Positions 35,928-45,061 of a stretch of 51,853 nucleotides of DNA are shown in pieces; the stretch's first letter is position 1, and each line of letters begins with the position of its first letter. Both the position numbers and the translations under genes were made by a program. Source of the DNA: DATHVR01 sp035461175 (lineage in GTDB: Bacteria; Actinomycetota; Acidimicrobiia; Spongiisociales; ZC4RG35); NCBI GenBank assembly GCA_035461175.1, contig DATHVR010000114.1, forward strand, positions 1 through 51,853, read 5' to 3'. The notes beneath the pieces were generated by a model. It saw only the letters and a list, made by a program, of their open reading frames with translations. It searched no databases and had not been told where the DNA came from.

Positions 35928-38614
35928 GGTTCGACCGTCCCTGGGTGCTGGCGGCCGTTCCCCTGGTCTTGCTGCTGTTGTGGTGGGTGGCACGAAAGGG
36001 CCGGAGCAGCGTGCCCCCGCGCCAGCACCGCTGGGCGGTGATGGCTCGAATGGTGGCGGCGACCCTGCTGGTCGTGGCCGCCGCCGGACCCTTCCTGGAA
36101 CGGGGAGTCTCGACCCGTTCCGTGCTCTTCCTGGTCGATCGGTCGGCGTCGGTCGGGGCAGAGGCCCGGACCGCCCAGGAGGACTACATGCGCCAGGCTT
36201 TGGCCGAAGCGGTGCCTCCCGAGCGTGCCGGGATCGCCTTGTTCGGCCGTGAAGTGCGCCTGGATCGGGCGGTAGGACCGGCTCGACCCTTCGATGGCAT
36301 CCGCACCGAGATCGACGACAGCGGCACCGATTTGGCCGGGGCCCTGGTGGCAGCCGGCTCCCTCCTCCCCACCGAGGGCTCGCGGCGGGTGGTGGTTCTG
36401 ACCGATGGCGTCTCCACCACGGGTGGCCTGGAGGCGGCCAGCGACCGGTTGGCCGATCGAGGGGTGGCGGTCGACTTCGTCACCTCGGAGGCGGCCCGCA
36501 GTGCCGACGTGCTGGTCGAGTCGGTCCGGGTCCCTGCCACCGCCCGTGAGGGAGACTCGGTCCGGGTGCGAGCAGTTCTGCGCTCGAATCGGGAGGGCCC
36601 GGCCCGGGTCGCATTCCGCACCTCGGATGGGACCGTGCTGGAAGAGGAGGTCGTGCTGGACCCAGGCCGCAACGAGGTGACGGTCGAGGTTCCCGCTGCC
36701 GCCGCCGGCTTCGAGGTGGTCGAGGTGTCGGTTTCGGCCGAGTTCGACACCCGGCCCGAGAACGACACCTCATCGGTCGTCTACCGGGTGCTGGGCCCGG
36801 CCCGGGTGGCGGTGGTGGAAGGGGTGGCCGGCGACGGTGACGAGCTCGCCCGCGCCCTCGAAGCGGGGGGAGTTGCCGCCGACGTCCGCTCGACCGTGCC
36901 TTCGGAACGAGAGCTGCTCGGCTACGACGCTGTGGTGCTGGTCAACCTGCCCCGGCCTTCCGAAGCCGAAGGGTCTGCTCTGGCGGCCTTCGTCGAGGAT
37001 CTCGGGCGGGGCCTGGTCGTCGTGGGCGGCGACCGGGCCTACGGGATGAGCGACTACCACCAGAGCCCGCTGGAGGCGGTACTCCCGGTCTCGTCCAACC
37101 CCGATGACCTGGTCCGGCGCCAGCCCGTGGCGGAGGTGCTGGTTATCGACTCCTCGGGATCGATGGGTGCGTGTCACTGCCGGGAGGGAGACTTCAGCGA
37201 AGGCGGCGTCCTCAAGACCGACATCGCCAAGGCCGGTGCGGCCGCCGCCATCGAGGCTCTCTCTCCGGAGGACTCGGCCGGTGTGGTGGCGGTGGCGGGC
37301 GGGGCGGACTGGGTGCTTCCCCTTCAACCGCGGCCCGACGCCGAAACCGTCACCGAGGCGCTGGCTCCGATCACGGCCGACGGTGACACCGAACTCGCCC
37401 GGGGCCTACAGGCGGCGCTGGACGAACTGCAGGCGGTGGATGGTGCGCTGCGACACATTGTCCTGTTCACCGACGGCTGGGACCCCAACGAGGCCAACCT
37501 CGTCCCGCTGGCTCGCCAGATCGCCGACGCCGGCGTGACGCTGTCGATCCTCGGGACCGGTGAGGGGAGCGGGACCACCCTGCGACGGATGGCCGACGTC
37601 GGCGGAGGCCGCTTCTACCCCGGAGCCGACCTCGCCTCGGTGCCGGAGATCTTCGTGGAGGAGACCTTGACCGCCGCCCGCGGCCTGATCAACGAGGGGT
37701 CGTTCATCCCCGCCCTGGGGGCGCCCTCGCCGGTGACCTCCGGGCTGACCGAGACGCCCCCGCTGCTGGGTTACGTCGCCACCAAGGCCAAGCCCACCGC
37801 CGCCACCGCGCTCCAGATCGGCCCCGGAGATCCCCTACTCGCCAGCTGGCAGCGGGGGCTGGGGCGGGCGACGGCTTGGACCTCGGATGCCACCGCCCGT
37901 TGGTCGAGCGGATGGGTCGACTGGGAGGGCTACGTGTCGTTCTGGGGGTCGGTGATCCGTCAGGTCCTTCCCTCCGGCCGGGAGGTGCCTCCCGAGGTCA
38001 CTGTCGATGGCGGGACCCTGGGTATCGACTTCGACGCCGGTGAGGCGGTGCTCGATGCCACCGCGGTGGCCCGGGTCCGTACCTCCGACGGCGAGATCGA
38101 GGTGCTGCCGCTCCAGCAGACGGGAGAGTCGACCTTCAGCGGTTCGATGCCCGCCGCCGAGCCCGGGGCCTACTGGGTGGCGGTGTCGCTGGAACGGGGC
38201 GACGGCAGCGGCCTGGTGGCCAGCGCCGGGGCAGTGTCCGGCTATGCCGAGGAATTTGCCTTCCGTGAGCCCGACCCGGCCGGCATGGCCATCGTCTCGG
38301 AGCGGACCGGGGGACGGATGGAACCGGAGGCGCTGGCGGCCTTCGATGAGGCCCCCATCCGGGGCGATGCCCTCCAGCCCGTGGCGGCCTGGTTGCTCCT
38401 GGCCGGGCTCGTCCTGTTCCTCGCCGATGTGGCTCTGCGCCGGCTCGTCTTCTCGCCCGAGGACGCCCCCGAGTGGCGGGAGGGAATCCAGACCGAACGG
38501 CGCCGCGAGCGGCGCCGCATCGACCGCGTCCTGGAGGAGACGGCGGGTGCACCACCTCCGGTCGTCTCCGGCTCGGAGACGCTGGAGCGTCTGATGCGCC
38601 GCAAGCGCAGGTAG
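35924..38614 (+). CDS. Large membrane protein with two VWA domains and a GATase-like segment
   Basis: An 896-residue protein. Two N-terminal helices (about residues 7-23 and 38-57) precede a first VWA-like domain with VLFLVDRSASVGA (Asp72). An Ig-like region follows. A glutamine-amidotransferase-like part comes next, with GLVVVGGDRAYGMSDYHQSP (about 362-385). A second VWA domain starts near residue 405 with the complete MIDAS VIDSSGSMG, directly followed by an unusual ACHCREGD. Near the C-terminus a helix (AAWLLLAGLVLFLADVAL) leads to an Arg-rich cytoplasmic tail (RRERRRIDRV). It completes the MoxR/VWA module. Extracellular placement of the VWA domains is inferred from the helices. Confidence 0.8.
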   Translation: MRFDRPWVLAAVPLVLLLLWWVARKGRSSVPPRQHRWAVMARMVAATLLVVAAAGPFLERGVSTRSVLFLVDRSASVGAEARTAQEDYMRQALAEAVPPERAGIALFGREVRLDRAVGPARPFDGIRTEIDDSGTDLAGALVAAGSLLPTEGSRRVVVLTDGVSTTGGLEAASDRLADRGVAVDFVTSEAARSADVLVESVRVPATAREGDSVRVRAVLRSNREGPARVAFRTSDGTVLEEEVVLDPGRNEVTVEVPAAAAGFEVVEVSVSAEFDTRPENDTSSVVYRVLGPARVAVVEGVAGDGDELARALEAGGVAADVRSTVPSERELLGYDAVVLVNLPRPSEAEGSALAAFVEDLGRGLVVVGGDRAYGMSDYHQSPLEAVLPVSSNPDDLVRRQPVAEVLVIDSSGSMGACHCREGDFSEGGVLKTDIAKAGAAAAIEALSPEDSAGVVAVAGGADWVLPLQPRPDAETVTEALAPITADGDTELARGLQAALDELQAVDGALRHIVLFTDGWDPNEANLVPLARQIADAGVTLSILGTGEGSGTTLRRMADVGGGRFYPGADLASVPEIFVEETLTAARGLINEGSFIPALGAPSPVTSGLTETPPLLGYVATKAKPTAATALQIGPGDPLLASWQRGLGRATAWTSDATARWSSGWVDWEGYVSFWGSVIRQVLPSGREVPPEVTVDGGTLGIDFDAGEAVLDATAVARVRTSDGEIEVLPLQQTGESTFSGSMPAAEPGAYWVAVSLERGDGSGLVASAGAVSGYAEEFAFREPDPAGMAIVSERTGGRMEPEALAAFDEAPIRGDALQPVAAWLLLAGLVLFLADVALRRLVFSPEDAPEWREGIQTERRRERRRIDRVLEETAGAPPPVVSGSETLERLMRRKRR

Positions 38615-38618
38615 CAGG

Positions 38619-39185
38619 ATGCGCTTCACGCGGGCGGAACTGGAGAGCTTTCGCGATTCCACCGTGCCCGACCTGGTCGGTCCCGGGGTCCGGCTCCTCT
38701 TCGTAGGCATCAACCCCGGCTTGTGGACGGCGGCCACCGGCACCCATTTCGCCCATCCCTCCAATCGCTTCTACCCGGCCCTGAGAAGAGGAGGCCTCAT
38801 CGACCGCGACATCGATCCGGCCGCCGGGCTCTCCGCCGAGGAGCGGGCCCATCTACTCCAGCGCGGAATCGGTATCACCAACCTGGTGGCCCGGGCCACG
38901 GCCCGGGCGGGCGAGCTGGGCAACGAGGAGCTTGAGGCCGGCCGGCATCGTCTGCACCGGGTGGTGGCCGAAGTCGCGCCCCGGGTGGTAGCGGTGGCTG
39001 GAGTGACCGCCTACCGGGTGGCCTTCGGCGACCGTAAGGCCGGAATGGGACGCCAGGCCGCGCGACTGGAGGGCGCCGAGTTATGGGTCGTTCCCAACCC
39101 GAGCGGTCTCAACGCGCACGAGACGGTCGACAGCCTGTCCGGCTGGTACCGCCAGGTGGGTGAGGCGGCCGGTCTGCTCGCCTGA
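38619..39185 (+). CDS. mug: G/U mismatch-specific DNA glycosylase
   Basis: A 188-residue protein of the MUG/TDG family that removes uracil, thymine or ethenocytosine from mismatches. Motif 1 is LLFVGINPGLWTAATGTHFA, with the water-positioning Asn of GINPG, and the second motif is VVPNPSGLNAHETV. The length equals E. coli Mug plus a short N-terminal part. It starts 4 bases after the stop of the double-VWA gene, with AGCAGG before the ATG. It is probably cotranscribed but functionally unrelated. Confidence 0.92.
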   Translation: MRFTRAELESFRDSTVPDLVGPGVRLLFVGINPGLWTAATGTHFAHPSNRFYPALRRGGLIDRDIDPAAGLSAEERAHLLQRGIGITNLVARATARAGELGNEELEAGRHRLHRVVAEVAPRVVAVAGVTAYRVAFGDRKAGMGRQAARLEGAELWVVPNPSGLNAHETVDSLSGWYRQVGEAAGLLA

Positions 39186-39186
39186 C

Positions 39187-40005
39187 CTAGGACCGGCGGT
39201 CGATGAACAGGGTCTGGGTGGATCGGCCGATCACACCCTCGGGGTCGAAGAGGTCGCCGCCCGCCACCCCCCGACCGATCGACTCCCACTCGGACCTGGC
39301 CCTGACTCCCACCCATTCCCCCACCGGGTAGCGGGAGAGATGGATGGTCAGGTCGGCGTTCATGAATGCCATCTGAAGCGAGTTGGAGAGGCGGGAGAGG
39401 CCGTTGACGAAGTCGCCCACCGCGATGGCACGTTCCAGCGGCGATATCGGTTCGCCTTCTACCAGCGGTCGCGTCATCCGCAGCCACATCGCCCCCGGAC
39501 CTGGCTTGAAGAATCCTCCGTCGATCTCCCGCACCTCGACGGCCTGGCGGTGGTAGAGGATGCGGCCAGGAGCGCCGACCCCCCACTTCTTCATGTCGGG
39601 GGCGGGTATCTCGGTCGGGAGCGGGCGGGGAGCGGGCGTCGGCCCGACCTCATCCGGCAGTGTCACCTCCGTCCGCCGCAATTTGAGCCCGGTGGCTCGG
39701 GCCAGTTCCAGGTCGTCGCTGTCGGTGAGGGAGGCTTCCACCGCCTGGATGCGCTTCCCCTCCCGGATCACACGGGTGGCGACGTGGAGGCGGGTCACGG
39801 GCACCACCCGGAACAGCTCGACGGTGAGGCGGGCCATCTCCATCGGTGCCAGCGTCGGAACCCGGTCCATCGCCCTTCCCAGCAAGGCGGCCACGGCACC
39901 TCCATGCTGGCCGTCCTCGTACCAGCCCGCCCGCGCCAATGGCGTGGACTCGAATACGTCCGGGCGGTGAGTTGGAAGGTAGGGAGCGGGAGGTATCGAT
40001 TCCAT
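39187..40005 (-). CDS. Acyl-CoA thioesterase-like protein (4HBT_3/TesB-like double hotdog)
   Basis: A 272-residue protein whose N-terminal half has GWYEDGQHGGAVAALLGRAM, the substrate-binding loop and central helix of the thioesterase superfamily, followed by LTVELFRVVPVTRLHVATRV. The second hotdog has NADLTIHLSRYPVGEWVGV and the tail GVIGRSTQTLF, typical for TesB-like proteins. It would hydrolyse acyl-CoA to fatty acid and CoA. I chose ATG 40005 on family length; an ATG at 40050 is also open and has GGGAGA just before it. It is convergent with mug, with 1 base between stops. Confidence 0.8.
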   Translation of the reverse strand: MESIPPAPYLPTHRPDVFESTPLARAGWYEDGQHGGAVAALLGRAMDRVPTLAPMEMARLTVELFRVVPVTRLHVATRVIREGKRIQAVEASLTDSDDLELARATGLKLRRTEVTLPDEVGPTPAPRPLPTEIPAPDMKKWGVGAPGRILYHRQAVEVREIDGGFFKPGPGAMWLRMTRPLVEGEPISPLERAIAVGDFVNGLSRLSNSLQMAFMNADLTIHLSRYPVGEWVGVRARSEWESIGRGVAGGDLFDPEGVIGRSTQTLFIDRRS

Positions 40006-40044
40006 GCAGGAGGGAAGGTCGGTAGAAGTTCGCCTTGCTCGGTT

Positions 40045-40050
40045 TAGCAT
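40045..40050 (+). promoter_or_regulatory. Candidate -10 element (TAGCAT)
   Basis: TAGCAT ends 8 bases before the GTG at 40059, with GCTCTCCC between. It suggests a leaderless mRNA for the membrane protein gene. Confidence 0.45.
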
Positions 40051-40058
40051 GCTCTCCC

Positions 40059-40916
40059 GTGGACGCCGAAACCCTGACTGTCACGGAGTCTCGTCCCCGT
40101 TCCGGCGCCCGGTTCGGGTTCATCGCCACTTCGGCCGCGGCCTCGGCCGTGGGAGTGGTGGTGGCCGCCTTCACCGATCAACTCGGGCTGGCCGTCACGG
40201 GAGCCCTGGGGGGTCGGGAACCGGTCCTCTACCACAACGATGTCGCCTTCCGGGCCGGTGGCTCGGACCTCGCCCTTGGCGGCGGTGTCGTGCTGTCCCT
40301 GGTGGTAGGGGCGTTCTTTCTGCTGCTGTATCCGGGATCCCGGCGCTACGACGCCGCCCGCCTGACCACGCTGTGGGTCGTCCTCCACTGCTTCCGTCAG
40401 GGCTTCACTCAGATGGTGGCGGTCCCGCTCGACGCCGACTCCAACGCCGCCCTCGCCTTCTCAGCGCTGGACGTACCCCCGGGCCTCGATCTCGTGATCG
40501 CCACTGCGGGTGCGGTCGGCCTCCTTTCGATCGCCCTCGCGTCGGCACCGGCCTTCCTGGCCTTCGCTCCCACCCAGCGTGAGATCGCAAGCGGCTCCCG
40601 GCGGGCCGGTTTCACGGCGAAGCTGGCCCTGATCCCGGGCGTAGTGGGTCCCTTGCTGGCGGTGCCGGTCTTTCTGCCAGATCCCGGGAACGGATTGATC
40701 CAGTCGCTGCCGTTCGTCGGTGCCTTCACCATCGCCACCGTAATCGCCGCCGTGGGCACACGCAGCGTCACCATCGGTGATTACCGGGAGGCCCCCGGGT
40801 GGTCGTGGCTGCCGCTCGCCTGGCTGGTTGCCCTCGGTCTCATCGGCCAGTTCCTGCTCGCCCGGGGGATACTGATTCCGCCCTCTCTCGACCAGGTGTT
40901 CATCGAGAGCAGTTAA
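40059..40916 (+). CDS. Seven-helix membrane protein, function unknown
   Basis: A 285-residue integral membrane protein I do not recognise. About seven hydrophobic segments can be seen: residues near 20-40, 66-88, 97-115, 140-170, 183-205, 215-235 and 245-268. A conserved-looking loop HNDVAFRAGGSDLA lies in the first external region. No transport or enzyme motif is visible. I chose GTG 40059 over a TTG at 40035 because of the -10 spacing. The stop codon TAA overlaps the promoter candidate of the next gene. Confidence 0.6.
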   Translation: MDAETLTVTESRPRSGARFGFIATSAAASAVGVVVAAFTDQLGLAVTGALGGREPVLYHNDVAFRAGGSDLALGGGVVLSLVVGAFFLLLYPGSRRYDAARLTTLWVVLHCFRQGFTQMVAVPLDADSNAALAFSALDVPPGLDLVIATAGAVGLLSIALASAPAFLAFAPTQREIASGSRRAGFTAKLALIPGVVGPLLAVPVFLPDPGNGLIQSLPFVGAFTIATVIAAVGTRSVTIGDYREAPGWSWLPLAWLVALGLIGQFLLARGILIPPSLDQVFIESS

Positions 40917-40919
40917 CGT
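40914..40919 (+). promoter_or_regulatory. Candidate -10 element (TAACGT) of the moaB-copper operon
   Basis: TAACGT ends 8 bases before the ATG at 40928. Its first three bases are the TAA stop of the preceding gene. No Shine-Dalgarno precedes the ATG. Confidence 0.45.
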
Positions 40920-40927
40920 CGCCTTCG

Positions 40928-41413
40928 ATGTCAGGTTGGAGCGCGCACGTGATCACCGTCTCGGACGGAGTCGCCCATGGCGCCCGCCGCGACGCTTCGG
41001 GTGACGCCCTCGCCGCCCTCCTCGACGCCGCGGGGGCGGACACGGTCGCCAGGACGGTGGTGCCCGACGAGATCGACCGTATCCAGGCGGCGCTGGAGGC
41101 TGCGACGACATCCGCCAGGGTGGTGGTCACCACCGGTGGAACCGGCTTCGGTCCCCGCGACGTCACGCCCGAGGCCACCGCACCCCTGCTCGACCGCGCC
41201 GCGCCCGGCCTCGTCCACTTGATGCTGGCACGCGGCATCGAGTCGACTCCGATGGCTGCCCTCTCCCGGCCACAGGCGGGAGTCATCAAAGGAGCTCTGG
41301 TCGTGAATCTGCCCGGATCTCCGCGCGGTGCCTGCGAGAACCTGGAGGCGATCCTGCCGCTGTTCGACCACCTGGTCGATCTGCTTGCCGGCGACACGGA
41401 GCACCGAGAATGA
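40928..41413 (+). CDS. moaB: MoaB/MogA-family molybdopterin protein
   Basis: A 161-residue protein of the MoaB/MogA fold that adenylates molybdopterin before metal insertion. The opening VITVSDGVAHGARRDASGDA, the MPT-binding TTGGTGFGPRDVTPEAT and the late NLPGSPRGACENLEA are family signatures. ATG 40928 begins the first beta-strand; the open frame upstream overlaps another gene and is a shadow. It overlaps the xdhC-like gene by ATGA and heads a six-gene run, so its product may serve a molybdenum hydroxylase encoded elsewhere. Confidence 0.9.
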   Translation: MSGWSAHVITVSDGVAHGARRDASGDALAALLDAAGADTVARTVVPDEIDRIQAALEAATTSARVVVTTGGTGFGPRDVTPEATAPLLDRAAPGLVHLMLARGIESTPMAALSRPQAGVIKGALVVNLPGSPRGACENLEAILPLFDHLVDLLAGDTEHRE

Positions 41414-42504
41414 CAGAGCTGGACCGGATTCTCGACACCGCGTCCGATTGGCACGAGAGAGGGCTCGAGTTCGCCCTCGCCACCGTGGTCGGAGTGCGCG
41501 GGTCGACCTATCGGGGGCTGGGAGCCCGCCAGCTGGTGGGCGGCGACGGCTCCGGCGTCGGCACCGTTTCGGGAGGCTGTCTCGATGCCGACCTGATCGA
41601 GGTCGCCCGCCAGGTGATCGATTCGGGATCTCCCCGCACGATCGAGTTCGATCTCACCGCCGACGACGAGGCGGTGTGGGGCTGGGGCATCGGGTGCAAC
41701 GGCGCCACCGAACTGGTCGTCGAGCCGGCCCCGGGCGTGATCGACTTCATCGATTCGATCCGGGGCGTCCGCCGACCCCTGGTGGTGGTACACCATCTCT
41801 CGCCCGGACGGGCAGGGGAGAGGACTCTGGTCTCGCCGGACGGTGCGGGGCCGTTCGCGGCGATTGCGGCCGAGGCGGTGGAGGAAGGCCGCAATCGCGT
41901 CGCCGAGGTGGCGGGGGAGCGGGTGATGATCGAGCTGCTCGGTGCGCCCAGGCGGCTGATCGTCTGTGGTGCCGGCCACGATGCCGTCCCGGTGGTGAAG
42001 CTGGCCGGTGAGCTGGGTTATGAGACGGTGGTGGTCGATGATCGGCGTCAGTTCCTCTCCACCGACCGCTTCCCCGGAGTCGCCCAGCTGGTGCAGGTGG
42101 AACCCCGGCATCTAGGTGACGCCGTCGACCTCGACGGCGCAGCCTCGGTCGTGATCATGTCCCACAACTACCTGCGCGACCTCGACTATCTCGAGTCCGT
42201 ACTCGGCCACCGTCTGTCCTACATCGGTGTGCTGGGACCGGGCGAGCGCCTGGCCCGCCTGCTCGGCGACCTGGCGGAACGGGGCGTGCGGCCCCACCCC
42301 CACGATCTGGCCGTCCTCCACGGCCCGGCCGGGCTCGACATCGGAGCCGAGGGGCCGATAGAGATCGCCTGGTCGGTTCTGAGCGAGATCATGGCGGTGC
42401 GCCGGCACCGCCGGGCGGGCTTCTTGCGCGAGCGCAAGGGACCCCCCGGGTTGCGCGAGTACGATCGACCCGACGCCGGTGCCACCAGCGGAGAGGAAGC
42501 ATGA
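41410..42504 (+). CDS. xdhC: XdhC/CoxI-family molybdenum hydroxylase maturation factor
   Basis: A 364-residue protein. The N-terminal XdhC_CoxI domain has ATVVGVRGSTYRGLGARQLV and GTVSGGCLDADLIEVARQVI, with the conserved cysteine that in the family helps add the terminal sulfur to the molybdenum cofactor. The C-terminal Rossmann domain has LIVCGAGHDAVPVVKLAGEL and SHNYLRDLDYLESVLG, then IGVLGPGERLARL. In the cell it delivers sulfurated cofactor to xanthine-dehydrogenase or CO-dehydrogenase-like enzymes. It overlaps both neighbours by ATGA. Confidence 0.92.
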   Translation: MTELDRILDTASDWHERGLEFALATVVGVRGSTYRGLGARQLVGGDGSGVGTVSGGCLDADLIEVARQVIDSGSPRTIEFDLTADDEAVWGWGIGCNGATELVVEPAPGVIDFIDSIRGVRRPLVVVHHLSPGRAGERTLVSPDGAGPFAAIAAEAVEEGRNRVAEVAGERVMIELLGAPRRLIVCGAGHDAVPVVKLAGELGYETVVVDDRRQFLSTDRFPGVAQLVQVEPRHLGDAVDLDGAASVVIMSHNYLRDLDYLESVLGHRLSYIGVLGPGERLARLLGDLAERGVRPHPHDLAVLHGPAGLDIGAEGPIEIAWSVLSEIMAVRRHRRAGFLRERKGPPGLREYDRPDAGATSGEEA

Positions 42505-43061
42505 AGATAGAACACGAATTCACCGTTGCCCGTCCCATCGAGCGGGTCTGGGAGTTCTTCCAGGACGTGCCCGCCGTGGCCGACTGCCTGCCCGGAGCCG
42601 AACTGCAGGAGGACAAGGGGAACGACGTGTATGCCGGAGTCGTCTCGGTCAAGCTGGGTCCGATGACCGCCAGCTTCGAAGGTGAAGCAACCATCTCCCC
42701 GGACACTTCGACTCATTCGGCCACCATCGATGGGAAAGGTGTCGACAAGCGGGGAGGCAGTCGCGGCCAGGTCAAGGTGGGATATGCATTGGCCGAAGCC
42801 GAGGGTGGAGGTACCCATGTCACCATCGATGCCGATGTGATGCTGTCGGGTCCGGCCGCCCAGTTCGGGCGTACCGGCCTCGTCAACGAGATATCGAAGC
42901 GGTTGATCGGCGATTTCGTGCTTTGCCTGGAAGGAAAGCTCGCCGCCGCCACCACCGAGGAAGCCGCCCAGGTCAAGGCCGACGCGGACGTGAATGGCAT
43001 CGCCCTGTTCTTCTCGGGACTGTGGGCCTGGATCAAGAAGTTGTTCGGCCGTTCTGGATGA
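42501..43061 (+). CDS. coxG: CoxG-family protein (SRPBCC domain, membrane-anchored)
   Basis: A 186-residue protein. The SRPBCC domain begins KIEHEFTVARPIERVWEFFQ and continues with VPAVADCLPGAELQEDKGND and YAGVVSVKLGPMTASFEGEA, the CoxG signature. The C-terminal segment (GIALFFSGLWAWIKKLFGRS) is hydrophobic and basic and would anchor the protein to the inner membrane. CoxG recruits CO dehydrogenase to the membrane and binds quinone in characterised systems. No coxS, coxM or coxL gene is in the window. It overlaps the cupredoxin gene by ATGA. Confidence 0.9.
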   Translation: MKIEHEFTVARPIERVWEFFQDVPAVADCLPGAELQEDKGNDVYAGVVSVKLGPMTASFEGEATISPDTSTHSATIDGKGVDKRGGSRGQVKVGYALAEAEGGGTHVTIDADVMLSGPAAQFGRTGLVNEISKRLIGDFVLCLEGKLAAATTEEAAQVKADADVNGIALFFSGLWAWIKKLFGRSG

Positions 43062-43423
43062 GACGATGGGTAGCGCGACTCCTCGTCGGGGTGCTGGGGG
43101 TGGCCTGCTCGGGACCCGGTGCCGACTCGGTGGTGGTTGAAATGCTCGACAACAGCTTCTCGCCGGCCGAGGTCACCGTCGAGGCCGGCACTCCCATCAC
43201 CTTTCTCGGTGTTGGTCGCAACCCGCACAATGCCGTCGCCGGCGACGGGTCCTGGTCGACCGAGGACTCATTCGGGAGCCTGGAGCAGTATGAGGGTGAC
43301 GAGGCCACCGTGGTCGTGAACGAGCCGGGGACCTACGTGTTCTATTGCACCTTCCACGGCAACGCCCAGGGCCAGGGCATGGCAGGGACGCTCACCGTGA
43401 CACCGGCGGGGGAGACACAGTGA
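43058..43423 (+). CDS. Cupredoxin lipoprotein (type 1 copper)
   Basis: A 121-residue exported blue-copper protein. The signal peptide ends in VLGVAC, with lipidation expected at Cys17. The copper ligands are His57 in GRNPHNAV, Cys97 and His100 in FYCTFHGN, and Met108 in GQGMAG. The His-to-Met spacing (7 residues between) is longer than the 4 of plastocyanin. It would carry single electrons outside the cell and is a natural partner for the multicopper oxidase two genes away. It overlaps the next gene by GTGA. Confidence 0.9.
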   Translation: MRRWVARLLVGVLGVACSGPGADSVVVEMLDNSFSPAEVTVEAGTPITFLGVGRNPHNAVAGDGSWSTEDSFGSLEQYEGDEATVVVNEPGTYVFYCTFHGNAQGQGMAGTLTVTPAGETQ

Positions 43424-45057
43424 GACGGTGGCTCCCGCTCGTGGTCCTGTTGGCCCTGGCCGGATGCGCCGGCCCTCCCCAGGGTGATCCCTCCCCGGCG
43501 GCGCTGGGCGATCATGCCACCGAGTCGCCTGCCGATTGGAGCGGGGCGACCCGACGGGTGCCTTCCGACTATCCCACCATCCAGGCGGCGGTGGACTCCG
43601 CCGACCCGGGAGACCTGGTCCTGATCGCTTCCGGCGTCTACCGGGAGGAGGTTCAGGTCTCGACTCCCGGACTGATCCTGCGGGGCGAGGATCGGAACGA
43701 GGTGGTGATCGACGGAGAATTCGTACGGCCCAACGGCATCATCGTCTTCGCCGACGGCGTGGTCGTGGAGAACCTGACACTCGCCAACGCCACCGAAAAC
43801 GGCGTGATCTGGACGGGCGTACGCGGATACCGGGGTTCTTATCTGACGGCCGTCGACAACCAGGTCTACGGGATCTACGCCTTCGACTCCGGCGACGGGC
43901 TCTTCGAGCACTCCTATGCCTCGGGGTCGCCCGATGCCGGTTTCTACATCGGTCAGTGCGATCCCTGCGAGGCCGTGATCACCGACTCGATCGCCGAGTG
44001 GAACGGCCTCGGGTTCTCGGGGACCAACGCCTCCGGAGAACTCTACCTCGTCAACTCGGTGTGGAGGCACAACGTGGCGGGCATCGTGCCCAACACCCTC
44101 GACACCGAGCTCCTGCCCCCTTTCCACGACGTCACCATCGCCGGCAACCTGATCCACGACAACGGCAACGCCGGTGCGCCGTCTTTCACCAGTGAGTGGT
44201 CCGGATACGGCAACGGAGTGATCCTGGCCGGCGGCAACGACTCGCTCGTCACCCGCAACCGGATTTTCAACCATCCGGCCAACGGAGTGGCGATCACCCC
44301 CAACCTGTCCCGGAACTTCTGGATGTCGGGCGGCAACCGGGTGGAGTCGAACGTGATCGAGGGTTCGGGCCGGGCCGATGTGGCTCTGGCCGGACCGGCT
44401 TCGGTGGGCAACTGCTTCGGCGACAACGGGGACGCCACCTCTCTACCGGTCGGTCTCGATGTCTTCCAGAGTTGTGACGGCCTTCGTCTACCGGTTCTGT
44501 TCGAACTGGCCGGGAGCACCGAGCAACTGGGCCGGATCGCCGAAAGCGAACTTGGCTGGAAGCAGGAAGTCACTCCCGACATGGTTCCCAAACCGGGACC
44601 CCAGCCGGGGATGCCGGGGGGAGCCGAGGCGCCGCCGATACCCGCCGTGGAGGTCTTTGCCGGGGTTCGCCCCGACGTGTCCGCCCTCCCGGTCCCGGAC
44701 ATGCCCGCCGACACGACCGTCGATCAAGAGAGAGGAATCAAGTTGTTTGGAGTTCTGTTCGCGTCCGCCGCCGGCATCTTCTTCGGGCTCTATGCCTACC
44801 TGCTGCCCTTCGCGCTCTATGCCGCCTGGGTGGGGCTCGCCCTGTGGGACCTGGCCCGGCGAGACGATCTCGTTAAGGGGGCGATCATCGGATGGACCGC
44901 CGCCATCCTGCTGGTTCCCTTCCTCGGCGTGATCATCTATCACCTGTTCTCCCGCTCGCCCATCCCGCGCTGGCAGCGAATCACCTACGTCCTCGGTGGC
45001 CTGGCGGCGTACCTGGTCATCCTCGGCGTGGGGGCGTTGGTCGGCGGCATCGTCTAA
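43420..45057 (+). CDS. Right-handed beta-helix (NosD-like) lipoprotein with a four-helix membrane tail
   Basis: A 545-residue protein. The signal ends LALAGC (Cys16). A parallel beta-helix runs from about residue 40 to 350, beginning with YPTIQAAVDSADPGDLVLIA and continuing with rungs such as GGNDSLVTRNRIFNHPANG. This part resembles NosD and periplasmic copper-binding beta-helix proteins. A Pro-rich linker (about 385-430) follows, then about four helices (from residue 441), the middle of which (ALYAAWVGLALWDLARRDDL) resemble the PLDc_N type of membrane domain. The GTG start overlaps the cupredoxin stop. Copper handling is inferred from its place between a cupredoxin and an oxidase, not from visible ligands. 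Confidence 0.75.
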   Translation: MRRWLPLVVLLALAGCAGPPQGDPSPAALGDHATESPADWSGATRRVPSDYPTIQAAVDSADPGDLVLIASGVYREEVQVSTPGLILRGEDRNEVVIDGEFVRPNGIIVFADGVVVENLTLANATENGVIWTGVRGYRGSYLTAVDNQVYGIYAFDSGDGLFEHSYASGSPDAGFYIGQCDPCEAVITDSIAEWNGLGFSGTNASGELYLVNSVWRHNVAGIVPNTLDTELLPPFHDVTIAGNLIHDNGNAGAPSFTSEWSGYGNGVILAGGNDSLVTRNRIFNHPANGVAITPNLSRNFWMSGGNRVESNVIEGSGRADVALAGPASVGNCFGDNGDATSLPVGLDVFQSCDGLRLPVLFELAGSTEQLGRIAESELGWKQEVTPDMVPKPGPQPGMPGGAEAPPIPAVEVFAGVRPDVSALPVPDMPADTTVDQERGIKLFGVLFASAAGIFFGLYAYLLPFALYAAWVGLALWDLARRDDLVKGAIIGWTAAILLVPFLGVIIYHLFSRSPIPRWQRITYVLGGLAAYLVILGVGALVGGIV

Positions 45058-45061
45058 GCCG

